DNA of 64,000 nt from Rhizophagus clarus (lineage: Eukaryota; Glomeromycota; Glomeromycetes; Glomerales; Glomeraceae), in assembly GCA_015698045.1 (NCBI GenBank), contig BLAL01000356.1:1860001-1924000 (forward strand). The letters run 5' to 3'. The notes beneath the pieces were generated by a model that saw nothing but the letters and a program-made list of their open reading frames with translations, made no database searches and was not told the origin of the DNA. Position 1 is the first letter of the stretch. Each line of letters starts with the position of its first letter. Shown here piece by piece: positions 49,005-61,201 of this stretch. Made by a program: the position numbers and the translations under genes.

Positions 49005-50525
49005 GTTTAATTAAAAAAAATGCTTTTTTTAAGCGTTTAATTAAAAAAATGCTTTTTTTAAGCGTTTAATTAAAAAAATGCTTTTTTTAAGCGTTTAATT
49101 AAAAAAACGCTTTTTTTAAGCGTTTAATTAAAAAAAACGCTTTTTTTAAGCGTTTAATTAAAAAAAACGCTTTTTTTAAGCGTTTAATTAAAAAAAACGC
49201 TTTTTTTAAGCGTTTAATTAAAAAAACGCTTTTTTTAAGCGTTTAATTAAAAAAAACGCTTTTTTTAAGCGTTTAATTAAAAAAAACGCTTTTTTTAAGC
49301 GTTTAATTAAAAAAAACGCTTTTTTTAAGCGTTTAATTAAAAAAACGCTTTTTTTAAGCGTTTAATTAAAAAAACGCTTTTTTTAAGCGTTTAATTAAAA
49401 AAAACGCTTTTTTTAAGCGTTTAATTAAAAAAAACGCTTTTTTTAAGCGTTTAATTAAAAAAAACGCTTTTTTTAAGCGTTTAATTAAAAAAAACGCTTT
49501 TTTTAAGCGTTTAATTAAAAAAAACGCTTTTTTTAAGCGTTTAATTAAAAAAAACGCTTTTTTTAAGCGTTTAATTAAAAAAAACGCTTTTTTTAAGCGT
49601 TTAATTAAAAAAAACGCTTTTTTTAAGCGTTTAATTAAAAAAAACGCTTTTTTTAAGCGTTTAATTAAAAAAAACGCTTTTTTTAAGCGTTTAATTAAAA
49701 AAAACGCTTTTTTTAAGCGTTTAATTAAAAAAAACGCTTTTTTTAAGCGTTTAATTAAAAAAAACGCTTTTTTTAAGCGTTTAATTAAAAAAACGCTTTT
49801 TTTAAGCGTTTAATTAAAAAAAACGCTTTTTTTAAGCGTTTAATTAAAAAAAACGCTTTTTTTAAGCGTTTAATTAAAAAAAACGCTTTTTTTAAGCGTT
49901 TAATTAAAAAAAACGCTTTTTTTAAGCGTTTAATTAAAAAAAACGCTTTTTTTAAGCGTTTAATTAAAAAAAACGCTTTTTTTAAGCGTTTAATTAAAAA
50001 AAACGCTTTTTTTAAGCGTTTAATTAAAAAAAACGCTTTTTTTAAGCGTTTAATTAAAAAAACGCTTTTTTTAAGCGTTTAATTAAAAAAAACGCTTTTT
50101 TTAAGCGTTTAATTAAAAAAAACGCTTTTTTTAAGCGTTTAATTAAAAAAAACGCTTTTTTTAAGCGTTTAATTAAAAAAAACGCTTTTTTTAAGCGTTT
50201 AATTAAAAAAACGCTTTTTTTAAGCGTTTAATTAAAAAAAACGCTTTTTTTAAGCGTTTAATTAAAAAAACGCTTTTTTTAAGCGTTTAATTAAAAAAAA
50301 CGCTTTTTTTAAGCGTTTAATTAAAAAAAACGCTTTTTTTAAGCGTTTAATTAAAAAAAACGCTTTTTTTAAGCGTTTAATTAAAAAAACGCTTTTTTTA
50401 AGCGTTTAATTAAAAAAAACGCTTTTTTTAAGCGTTAAATTAAAAAAACGCTTTTTTTAAGCGTTAAATTAAAAAAACGCTTTTTTTAAGCGTTTAGTTA
50501 AAAAAAATGCTTGTTTTAAGCGTTT
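49005..50525. repeat. 30-bp palindromic minisatellite, about 50 copies (unit D)
   Basis: The main variant is TTTAATT with ACGC, 29-30 bases (A7 or A8). ACGC makes the monomer fully self-complementary (GCGTTT with AAACGC, CGCTT with AAGCG). The last copies switch to GTTAAATTAA with ACGC and then GTTTAGTTAA with ATGC, the two variants that make up the unit B array, in the same order. Confidence 0.98.
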
Positions 50526-50840
50526 AATTTAAAAAAAAAATGCTAAAAAAAATGCGTTTTTAAAAGCGCTTGATTTTTTTTTAAAAAAAACGCTAAAATA
50601 TTTAAGACGTTTAATTTTTTTTTTATTTTTTAAAAAAAAACTGCTTTCTTTTAAGTGTTAAGCGTTTAAATTAAAAAAAACGAGTTCTGTTAAAGAACGC
50701 TAAAATGTGTTTATTTTAGGCGTTTAATTTTTCAAAAGTTAGCATTTTTAAAGAGTTTAATTTAAAAAAAAAATGCCAAAAAAACGTTTTTTAACTTTGG
50801 GCCATTTTTTTCAAATTAAACACTTAAAAAACGACAAAAA

Positions 50841-51140
50841 AATGATTTTTTTTAATCGGTTTAATAAAAAAAAAATGGTTTTTTTTAATCGGTTTAACAA
50901 AAAAAAATGGTTTTTTTTAATCGGTTTAACAAAAAAAAAATGGTTTTTTTTAATCGGTTTAACAAAAAAAAAATGGTTTTTTTTAATCGGTTTAACAAAA
51001 AAAAAATGGTTTTTTTTAATCGGTTTAACAAAAAAAAAATGGTTTTTTTTAATCGGTTTAACAAAAAAAAAATGGTTTTTTTTAATCGGTTTAACAAAAA
51101 AAAAATGATTTTTTTTAATCGGTTTAACAAAAAAAAAAGG
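50841..51140. repeat. 33-bp minisatellite, about 9 copies (unit D)
   Basis: Most monomers are exactly 33 bases, so three plus and minus frames stay open over 88-111 codons (repeating FFNRFNKKKMV). I regard these as artefacts. Confidence 0.95.
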
Positions 51141-51250
51141 ATTTTTTTTTTATTAATCATTTTTTATTTAATTATTTTAAAAAAAATGACTTTTTTTTAA
51201 TCGTTTTAACAAAAAAAACCAACTTTTTTTTTATTAATCGCTTTAACATA

Positions 51251-51445
51251 ATGATCACACATAAAACAAATATGCATCAGCATTTGCCATTTCTTTCTCC
51301 ATTAACACATTTGGAGCATGCTTCAACAACCCGTTACTCATATCACCAGAATTCTCATTTTTCATTTGCAATTATTCCAGGACCAAAGTACAATTTTCAT
51401 GGTATATTATGTTTTAAAAAAACCAATTTTTTATTGGTCGTCTAA
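51251..51445 (+). other. 64-codon conserved frame (unit D)
   Basis: This is the copy of the island at 11524-11718, with a small change (GGTATATTATG) near its end. Confidence 0.25.
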
Positions 51446-52731
51446 TAAAAAAATGAATTTGGCCATTTTTTTCTGTTATTTAATATGAAAACCATTTTTT
51501 CCTAAGTTGTTTAATAAAAAAACATTTTTTTTATCAAAACAAATCAAAGAAAAATGCTGAAAATTGTTAACCTTTTTTTTATCAAAATAACATTAAAATG
51601 TTAAAAATGGGTTCAGTTCTTTTTATTAAAACAACGATTTTTTTTATTAATCATTTTAATGGAAAAAACGGTTAATTATTTTAATAAAATGAAAAAAATG
51701 ATTGATTTATTAATCATTTTAAAATGAAAAACATTGCTTTTATTTGTATAAAAACTATTAAAAAAAATAATAATATTTTCGTTAATAGGTTTAAAAAATC
51801 GTTAAAAATTTTTTTTTTTTTTTTTTTTTTGATTATCTGGTTTAATAAATAAATTGTTAAATTATTTTTTTTTTAATTATTCAATTAAAAAACAAAAAAT
51901 AAATTATTAATAATCATTAAAAAAAATAAATAAATAAAATTTTTCAATTATTTGATAATAAACCATTAAAATATTTTTTGATTAAGCATTAGTTAGTTTA
52001 AAAGACATAAAAGACAACAATTTTTCTTGGTTATCCGGTTTGAGATTTAATAGGCCATTAAAAAAAAATTAAATTGATTTTTTTATTATCTGGTTTAATA
52101 AACAAATGTTAAAAAAAGATAAATTAATTTTTTTTTTTAATTATTTACTTTGATAATTAAAAAAAATGTTTTTATTAATAATGTAGCAAAAAAATTCCTT
52201 CATTGGCATTTTTTGTAATTTTTTAATAAAAAAAAAACAATCTCCACCTTTTTATTAAGTTATTTTAATAAAAAAAAAGCTAAAAGGTATTTGTTAAAAT
52301 TATTTTTAACAAAATAAAATTAATTATTTTTTATCATTTTGATAAAAATAATACTCATTTATCGGATGAGATTTTAAGTAAAAATAATTGTTAAAAAAAT
52401 GTCAAAATGTTTTTATCAAAACGATTAATAAAAAAAGTATCAATATCAGATATTGTTTTTTACTAAAAATGACTAGCAAAAAATATTAATATCACTTTTT
52501 TACTTAAAAACGATTATTAACAAGATATTAATACCGTTGCAGCATGTATGCTTATATATCATAGGTGACAAAGTTCCCTAAAAAAACGCATATTCTAGTT
52601 ATCATATAATATATAATTATTGTTAACATGATACTCTAAAGTATAAAAAAAAAAAATATTAATTATTAAATAAATTTTTATGAATAAAATTCAGAATATT
52701 TATATTGACTATGTAACGGTATATATGATAC

Positions 52732-53185
52732 CTGTTGATATATATTTTGTTGTTCCATGGCAATAAATAATATTATCATGATAAACATCACGCTGAATTT
52801 TAACTAAATAAAAATAAATTTAAATTTAATAAATAAATAGAATCAATATATATATAAAAAGAAAATGGATTTACATAAAATTACCTTAAAAAATGATTTT
52901 ATCGCAAAACATTTCTCCAAATTTTTCCAATTTGCACGGTACACTTCTGATACCAATTTCTTGAAAGTTGCTAAATTTTTTATTCATAATATTTTATATG
53001 TTCCTTAACAATGGCCTCTTCAATCCAATCAATACATCCATTCTTATTCTCAGTATCATATTGAATAATAATAATTTGGCAGAAAGTGTTAAAGTTGATA
53101 ATTTTGAACGGTCAAAATTGTAAAAAAATTTTACTGAAAATGAAATATTTATTTTCCGATAGTCATATGGTGTCACAAGAAGGAA
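52732..53185 (-). pseudogene. Protein-kinase pseudogene, N-terminal exons (unit D)
   Basis: It has the same exons as in unit A (52732-52803 and 52885-53185). The upstream side switches here from B-like to C-like sequence (CATATGGTGTCAC). Confidence 0.65.
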
Positions 53186-53377
53186 AATTACTTGATATTT
53201 CAGCCGGCAAATGAAGCGTTAAAGTTTAAAGAAAATAGAACCATAATCTATATTGTAATCCCATGTAGATTAAATTATAGTTAGGCATGAATTTGTTATC
53301 ATGAATTAATTAACACAAACACAACTATAACATACATTTCGTAAAAAAAAATAATACTGTTAACTGATTTTATCATT

Positions 53378-56300
53378 TCAATAAATCAACAAAATAAAAA
53401 TCACTGGCTTGATCGGCTCCATCAGTTCCTTCCACTTACGAACCAGCTGCAGCCTAATAAGCCAAATATCTCTCAAGCCAAGCCAAACTGAATCAGCTTT
53501 TAATCTAAAGCCTGAGCCATGAGATCTTTGTATGGCAAGCCGTGCTGGTCAAAAGTGCGTAGTAATATACAGCGTATACACGTTGTATTATATAGCGTGT
53601 ATACGCTGTTTTTACGGTGGATTACCCTGTAACCTGTCAATTTCAGGGGTAACCCACCGTAAAAATAACGTATATGCGCTATAGAATATAGCGTATACAC
53701 GCTTTATATTATAACGGTTATTTAATTTGTTTTTAGGCCTAATTTCAAGTCATTAAGGGATCGTTCTTTACAACAAGTACCTGCTGTTTCGCATATTGGG
53801 TACCCATTATTTCACATATTGGATACCCGCCATTTCGCTTATCGGGTACCCGCTATTTCACATATCAGTTTCCATTTCAACCAATATTGAAAGACTTTCT
53901 TGTTATTTGAACGGAAATTTGCTTCAGTTTTTCCTTATTATTTCTGATGAGCCTGGACACGTATATTTTGATGAGTGGTAAGCAAGCCTTTTTTACAACC
54001 GGAAAAGTTCCTTTTTACTTCCTAGTTTCCTGCATCCAGTGAAACTTGAAAAAAATAACCTTAAAAAAAAAATAACATGAACAGTTAGTAAAGTTCATTA
54101 GGATAAAAAAATGGGAACAATTTTTTTTTACACACCGTCTTGTCAAGTTCTCATGTATAGAGAAATTGAAAAAGAACCTAAAGTTGCGCAAAAAATTGGG
54201 ATCTGAAGATCGCCACCCTTGTAACAGGTACTCGTCATTTAACACAACAGGTACCTGATGTTTCATATAACCGATACCCGCCATTTTGAACAACGGGTAC
54301 TCGCTGTTTTATATAACTAGTACTCGCCATGTTATACAACTTGTAACACCGTTTCTTATAACGGGTGCCTGCCATAACATATAACGCATACAACGCTATA
54401 AATATAACGTATATATGCTACTTTTTATAGTGGGTTCTCATGTTCTTATTGGTTATCTGTTTATTTCAGGAGTAACCTGCCGTAAAAAACAATGCATACA
54501 AGCTATATAATATAACGTGTATACGCTATATAATACTACGTACTTTTGACCATAACAGCTTGCCATAATCTTTGCGACTTATTCTTCGGTGTCTACCATG
54601 GTTTATGGATAAACACTAATTTGCATAATAATGATTTAACGCCATCAACTTTGAAAATATCTTCAAGTAAGTTCCTACTATGGTTTAACTCATTAAATAT
54701 TTCGTTGACTTCTTTATATATTTCCTATACAGTATAAATTATTAAATATTACATCATTTTCTTTGATGTCAAAATAGTAAAAAAAAATCATAAGGGAATG
54801 GTTGGTTATGTGCATTTTCAGTCTACTAGTACTTACTATTATATGCTTAAAAGACATTATCACCGATTTTAGTTTTCTAATATGATTCAGTCTTATTGGT
54901 ATCTCAAATATCAGTCCTGGATAAACGACATAAAAACCATTTACCAAATCTTCTACTAATAGTTGACAAAAGACGCCTGCTATTTGTAAATATGGGACTT
55001 TGATAAGACTCACTTGTGCGTCAATTAAATCTCTGCTCAAAAGGCCATTTAAGATGGATTGATTTATACTGGCTGAGTGACATCGATCTTCAATTGCTTT
55101 AGTTGGAGTTGCTTGTGCGGAAAACTCCCACCCACCAAGGTCTATTTCTGTATAACCTAAAAATTGGACGTCGCATTTTCTACCACTCTCATGACTAGTG
55201 GACTGGCTCAAGGGACAAAATGACTCGCCCCTTATGAACAAAAATATTCATTATTCATATTTATACGCTTACAAAAATCAAAAAGATATTATTTATCTAT
55301 TTACCATTTACAATATATTCCAGTTCCATTCTGTAGTCCATTGACAATGTAAGAACATGTTTTTACAATAACATCAATTTCAGTGTGACGCTTACCGCCA
55401 CAATATAAAAGGACATTTCCATCTTTAACTTTGTAGAGACTACATGTACAATTAAAAAAGATAAATCAGAACAAACTACAGATAATAAAACGAATATAAG
55501 AAAATACTCATAAATCACCATAAATTTTACTTATTTTGTAAAACCACGTATTGACAGATGCATCTGCATGCTGATTGAGACAATATTTATATGTCCCATT
55601 AGCATCGCCTTCCTTTACCATTTATATATCGGTAAAAAATAAATTGAAATATGTAAGGTAATATTAAATACATTCATATTTTATACCTACTTTTTCCACT
55701 TTTGCAATGAACTCGTTAATGTCTTCTATCAATTTGGGAATTTTGAGAATTTCTTCATAATCTTTCATCACATCTTGACGTTCAACTTCTGTAAACCATG
55801 CTCTCATATGAGCTGAAAGATCAATAACTCTTAATACGCCATATGTTAAGGTTGCCTTCTCTTCTGCAGTTAGCTTTTTTTATTTTTTAACATTTCAATA
55901 TGTTGGGATAGGTTTTTGGAGAAAATGTTTTTAACAAGACTTCCCAAGGACAAATTCCAATTTTGGATATTAGTTGGCAGGGAGAACAAAGAATATTATC
56001 TAAGGTAGGAATTTTTTTGTCATAATCGCTAATTCCAATTAATGAATTATCGTCCTCATTGTCACTTAACGAAATAAAATCTGGTGTTGGTGGTGGTCTT
56101 TCTTACACTGTGTCATCGAGAAGGATGTTGGGAAAGATATTTCTAGAATTACTCTTTTCCTAATTACAAAGATTAGAATAGTACTTACTTTTGAGCGAAG
56201 CCAGCTTTCTGGTGGTCTCGCATGCTTGATAGTAAATTTTCAGAAGATAACGATAAACGCAAATAAATAATTTGAGGAAAAAAGTGGAATGACAACTAAA

Positions 56301-57265
56301 ATTAAGTTATGTCTCAACCTTATTTGAGGAAGTTGATGGAGTTGACAGAGTTGATTTTTCATTTGGATATGTTTGCTTACTTCCAATTATTGGTTTATCC
56401 TTCTGATTCAAAATAAAATCTAACTTCATCTTGTTCAAGATAGCATTGGCCTTATTTCCCGTTAAAGACTGGTCAACAGCAAACTTAGCCTACAAACCAT
56501 GAAATATAAATAGGGTTGATATGACTTTTGTACAGTACAATTTGACAATTAATATGATTGACTGCCAGACATACCTCAGCTTGTCTCAACGTCACTTCAG
56601 CTACCTCTGATTCGATAGTATTTCAGAACATCCATATACCATCCCCTTGTGCTTGTTGCTATAGAAGTAGCAAGAGAATGATTAATAAAAGGGCCACACC
56701 AAATACTAAAGATAAAATAGATAGTAGGAGACTACGAATGAATATAATAGCTCTTAGCACTGTGACATAAAAGCCTTTAGCCTTTACGCAGACTTAAGAT
56801 GGAGCCCACTAGATATAATAACCCATTCCCAGTTTAACACGTAGCCAGACTGCTTAGGTGGTTGTTTTTGATATGATAACCCAACTCCTCTCTATCCTTT
56901 GCATCTGAAGATTAAATTTAAATCAAATAGATACTCGCTTTTAATAATCCATCATTGAGAATAGAAGTGGCCTTTTTCCACTTTTCGTCTGTTGTATTAT
57001 TTGTGACATATGAAATAAACTTTGATATCATTAAGTGTTTGATGTGCTTATCGAAAGAGAAGTCAAGTTTGGTTTTATGGAAATCCAGAATAGAAAGGAG
57101 ACAGAGAGTATCAGGATCCAAAGCCATCTCCTAACCTTCAAACTATAATTATAGTTTTACATTTTTTTTAAGGTGATGAAATTTGTAAATAAACGAAATG
57201 TTTAAACTTCATACTATCCACTGAATGCTCATCTTTTTCATTTTGAAAGTAGACATTTTAAACAT
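53378..57265 (-). pseudogene. Gene X (unit D)
   Basis: ATG at 57265. The last five exons have clear borders: one ending at the GTAGGT donor, 55512-55612, 55305-55439, 54837-55230 and 54593-54724, with phases that fit. Lesions: first donor ATGAGC (shared with C); donor after 55512 changed from GTGAGT to ATGAGT (only here); frame loss in the LTYGV exon; TAG at 54593-54595 before the MITE. Without the MITE the frame would run on with KSQR then SHGSGFRLKADSVWLGL to TGA at 53378-53380. Confidence 0.62.
53531..54567. mobile_element. 1037-bp MITE with TSD ATCTTTG (unit D)
   Basis: Same site and length as in A and B; TSDs are at 53524-53530 and 54568-54574. Confidence 0.88.
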
Positions 57266-57779
57266 TTTTGACTTAAGTTGCAGCAGTTACAGCATGAGAA
57301 AATATTATTACTATCGCGTTTTTTATCACGTTTTTTTTCACGAGATCATGGTTGCACAGATTGATTAATTGTACGATGATTTTCTATGGTAAAACGTTAT
57401 TCCTCATTTTTTGTTTTTTGATATTGGAACTGTGATTTTGCCAGAATTACATAAAATCAGATGGCATTATGATCACAAATCAAAGATTCTTATGATGTTT
57501 TTGATTAATGATTTTAGATAGTTTCGCCTGAATTTTACTTTACTTATACAAGGCAGATAAAAAGAATAACTAACCAGCGTCTCACTCTATTTAGTGGGTC
57601 TAGGAATCGAATACACTTTTAAAGAAAACTACGCCAACATGATCTCATCATAAAGATCAATTAACGTGCACTCCTTAAAATTACAATAGAAAAATTTTCA
57701 CTATCCTTATGTAAAAATTGACAAGAGGTCTGATAATACGTAATTTTATTTGAATATATGCTGGAATCTTTGGGAGAAA

Positions 57780-58753
57780 AACAACAAGTAAAAACTGCGC
57801 GTTTTTTCAGTTGATAGTCTCTCACATGACCAAACTATACTACGATTGTGAACTTAAGTTTATTGCTTGAAATGTTGCAGGTAAGACAATATTTCAACTT
57901 ATCTTGGAAATACAACTTCGCTAATTCAGGATCATAAGGGAGCTGATTCTCATTTTTGCAGTACCATGAGCTATGTAATCCATAATTCCCATGTATTTCA
58001 TCACAAATAGGACATGGTGAGCTCTATGGCTGAGATAAACTATTTCCAAATTTCAAGTATAGAAAGTGCTCTAAGACAGATTTGATAATTAATTCTGGAT
58101 TGGGTCTGACTTCGAAAGTGATGAACTTGAAATCAGAGGCTTGAGGTTTTTCTGATATACTTATCACAGCTTCTGATAATTGCCATGGCTCATTTTCAGT
58201 TTTTTTTTATATCTTTTGTATAATTTGGAACGAATCTTATCTGTCAAAATACTTGGTAACCCACTTAATTTGGTATGCCAATCCAGATATTTAGCGGTTA
58301 ATAATAAATTTGCACCTTTTTATCATCCAAATACCCATTTAAAAATGAAAGTCAATAAAATTTAGATTCTTGAAATAAGATCCACTGAAGATTTTATTCC
58401 AGTAATATTTGATGAAGGAGATCCTCTGAATACAAGATCATCTTTCTTATGACATACTGTAAGTATGTAATAGATTCTTGCAATGTTAGGAGCAATATTC
58501 TGATTGAATATTGGAAACTTTAAGCGGTAGTTTATTTTAAAAATTTTGCCAAAGCTTTAGGTAGAACTTTACTTTTTCAAATAAATAATTATTCCATTCA
58601 ATCTTCAAACGCACCAATGAATCAGCCGCCTAAAAAATTTAACATTCAATATTTAATGTTTAAATAAATATGCACATATATTAAAAACAAATTGCGTGAT
58701 AACTAATGATAAGTATATTACTTACCAGGTCCTCATTATTGGCAGGCGACCAT
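57780..58753 (-). pseudogene. Gene Y (unit D)
   Basis: It has the same pieces as in units A and C; near-identical to C. Confidence 0.48.
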
Positions 58754-58962
58754 CCCTATAAGAAATCTGTATATGGAAAGGATACATTTTATAAATGTCT
58801 GATATACATTTTTACTGATTCTGTATAATAATTCCATTTATTATATATCCTTATAGGATCACACTATATATTTTTTTACATTTATTGAATAGCTTTATTA
58901 GAGATATATATAATAAATGAACATTGTCTTGTTACATATAAATCATGAATACATTAACTTTA

Positions 58963-60655
58963 TTAGTTTTTCATATTATTAAAATTAAATGAACAATTAT
59001 GAAATGTAATTTTGGCATTAGGTTGTTTTAATAAATCTTGAAAACTTTCAATATCAACGTTTGAATTAGAAATATTTTTATCATTTTCGTCTTCTTGAAG
59101 TGGTTCTTTCATTTTTTTATCATTGTTAACGCTAACTTGTTGCAGAGAAATATTTTCTGCCAATAATTCAAATATAAATAAGAATTTCAAATGTTTAAAA
59201 TATAGTTCTATTAAATAATATAGTACCTTTAGCAACTTGCAGTGCAGAACGAAATCCAGGTGTTGAAATTGTATCAGGTGTTATGTCAATATTCTGATTA
59301 TCATTGTTTTGCTCATTAATGATCATTGAAGTAGTACTACATGACGTTAAAGTGTTTTGATCTGTATATAAAAATAAATTAATCTATTACTTTAGTATAA
59401 TAAAAATTACTAATAGTACCAGGCATAAAAATGGCTTCAACTAATCTATTTAATGAAACATTTTGAAGTTTTTCACTTGATCGCTCGTATGATTTCAATC
59501 CACTTATAGATTTATGTCGGGATACAGACATAACTTCAATATCTGTAAAATTCAACTCTTTTAATAAAGAGACTAAGGATTTACGCCCAGAATGATTAGT
59601 AATTTTTCTTCCTTCAGCAGAAATTCCACATTCAACAGCAAGATTATGAAGGAATCCTTGTAATTGAAGTTTTCCTATTTGATTTTTCAAATACCATTTA
59701 CCCTGATAAATATATACTAAAAGATAAAACAATTAAATTAATAATAATATTATTATTGATTAATTACTATATATATAGTCTTACCATCTTCATCTGTTAT
59801 TTCTTGTAAATAAAAATTTTCTTTGGCATTAATAGGACGTTTGGTAAAAAATAAATCATAATCTGCAATAATACTTGGATGACCTGGAATTCGTAATTTA
59901 TCACCAGAACCATTATTTGGGTCTTCAATACCTCCTTGTTTTGTCTTTGATCGTGTAATATTTACATCATAACCCCCATCATATCGTTTTTGAAAATGAT
60001 TAAATTTTAATTTATAGTGTTCCCCACCACGAAGACCAAGAAAAAGTGCATTATAAAAAAAGATTCTTTTTAAAAGTCCTGATGGAGTTTCTTGAGTAAG
60101 TATAGGAGATTGTAATATCTGTTGACATTCTTCAATAGTAAGAGGTGAAGATCCATTTTTTACACCTTTACCAAGTTCAGCTAATTCTTTCAATTTACCA
60201 TCAAGTATCAAATGTAAATCAGGAAATTGCTTTTGATCAAGTAAATCAACTGGTCGTAATGGAGAATACATATTTAGATGTCGATTTAATGCATGCATTG
60301 CATTAATAATAGATGATGTTGAATACTCTTCTCCATTTTGTTGTTTCATTACTGTAACATAATCAGATATTTGTTCTTCCAAGTCTTTTAAGTTGGTGAT
60401 ATTCTCGCAATTACCAGCCAGTCCAATTGTTTTATGATATTTTTCAAATTTTTTAAGCCAGTTATTCGTTGATAAATGGGTATTTTCAACAACAGACTTT
60501 TGTTTATAATATTCTTTTTGTTCTTTCGTAGGTTTAGTATAAACAACTGAAGAAGATATCTAATAAAATACAAAATCATAACATTTAATGATAATTAATA
60601 ATATACAATTATACAGTATGACAATAATAACCTTATTTTTTCGCAGAACTTTCAT
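58963..60655 (-). CDS. Crypton tyrosine recombinase, five exons, 474 aa
   Basis: Exons: 60632-60655, 59785-60559, 59420-59716, 59227-59361 and 58963-59156, joined by introns of 72, 68, 58 and 70 bases. They total 1425 bases in one frame ending TAA, with no internal stop. The fold is a phage-integrase-like recombinase that cuts and joins DNA through a tyrosine. The N-terminal core-binding region is helical (residues about 30-150). Catalytic residues visible: R185 in LGLRGGEH, H308-x2-R311 in NHSGRKS, H334 in SRHKS, Y343 in GLKSYER. The C-terminal 130 residues are polar, ending ITFHNCSFNFNN, a tail style seen with fungal Crypton/DUF3504 proteins. GT-AG borders are good except for the weaker first donor (GTTATT), so the first eight residues are the least certain part. 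Confidence 0.82.
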
Positions 60656-60666
60656 GTTGAAGCTTG

Positions 60667-60776
60667 AAAAAAAAAAAGTATTGTAAAGTAAAAAAAAAAA
60701 GAGTATTGTAAAGTAAAAAAAAAAAGAGTATTGTAAAGTAAAAAAAAAAAGAGTATTGTAAAGTAAAAAAAAAAAG
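60667..60776. repeat. 25-bp tandem array, four copies, upstream of the recombinase gene
   Basis: GTATTGTAAAGTA followed by an A-run and GA recurs at 60678, 60703, 60728 and 60753. It lies within 15-120 bases upstream of the proposed start codon, in the promoter or 5' UTR. Confidence 0.93.
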
Positions 60777-60854
60777 TAAAATTATTTAAACAAATAGACT
60801 ATAAATAAACTTTCTGATTTTATAGTGTGATCGTGAGAGTCTATATAATAAAAC

Positions 60855-61005
60855 ACTTATTGTATAGGTCTTTAGGCAATACTCTGCTATTTTCGATTTC
60901 AGCAATTTGATGGCCAGATTGTGCCACTTACGTGGCACAATCTGAGCCTATCAAATGGCCTCAATCGAAAATAGCACGTTATTGCCTAAATACTATACAA
61001 TAAGT
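60855..61005. repeat. 151-bp imperfect palindrome (foldback/MITE)
   Basis: Left arm ACTTATTGTATAG, TTTAGGCAATA, TGCTATTTTCGATT, then the centre CAGATTGTGCCAC-TTAC-GTGGCACAATCTG, then the mirror arm. About 73 bases pair with few mismatches. TATATAATA flanks it on both sides (60842-60850, 61005-61013), possibly a target duplication, which would make it a separate MITE inserted at the right tip of the Crypton. Confidence 0.88.
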
Positions 61006-61165
61006 ATATAATATTTAATATGTAATTCATTTTTGAATGTTTTTTAAAAAATTGGTGCATATGGAATGTATGTAGAAAAATTAATATATACAGAATGTAT
61101 ACAGAATTTTTGAACTTATTTTTTTTAAATAATGATTTTATCGATTTTATTGTCATAAGCCATAA

Positions 61166-61201
61166 CACGTGATCACGTGATTTTTGTTTTGTTTATATAA
61201 A
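61166..61201 (+). promoter_or_regulatory. Double CACGTG palindrome and TATA box (unit D)
   Basis: Perfect CACGTGATCACGTG at 61166-61179 and TATATAAA at 61194-61201, closer together than in the other units because about 11 bases are missing between them. Confidence 0.52.

Larger units (their letters stand above)
48099..52598 (+). mobile_element. 4.5-kb AT-rich element (unit D)
   Basis: It corresponds to 8680-12869. The terminal hairpin is weakened (GGTGACAAAGTTCCC); the end is ATTCTAG. Confidence 0.55.
58839..60850 (-). mobile_element. Crypton-type transposon, 2012 bp, apparently intact
   Basis: It is absent from the matching site in units A, B and C, which show TTCCATATATTTAATA. The ends are imperfect 30-base inverted repeats, TATTATATA...GATCACACTATA (58839-58868) and its complement (60821-60850), 24 of 30 positions matching. 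The single gene encodes a tyrosine recombinase and fills the minus strand. Cryptons normally move by site-specific recombination through a circle and lack long inverted ends, so these ends are unusual. No clear target duplication is seen. Confidence 0.8.

Noticed and set aside
50773-51200. Three overlapping 88-111 codon frames on both strands
   Set aside because: A 33-base period leaves several frames open at once; no start context or non-repetitive part supports coding.
58839-61005. Reading the insertion as a retroviral or LTR-type element
   Set aside because: The only gene is a tyrosine recombinase; there is no reverse transcriptase, capsid or LTR.
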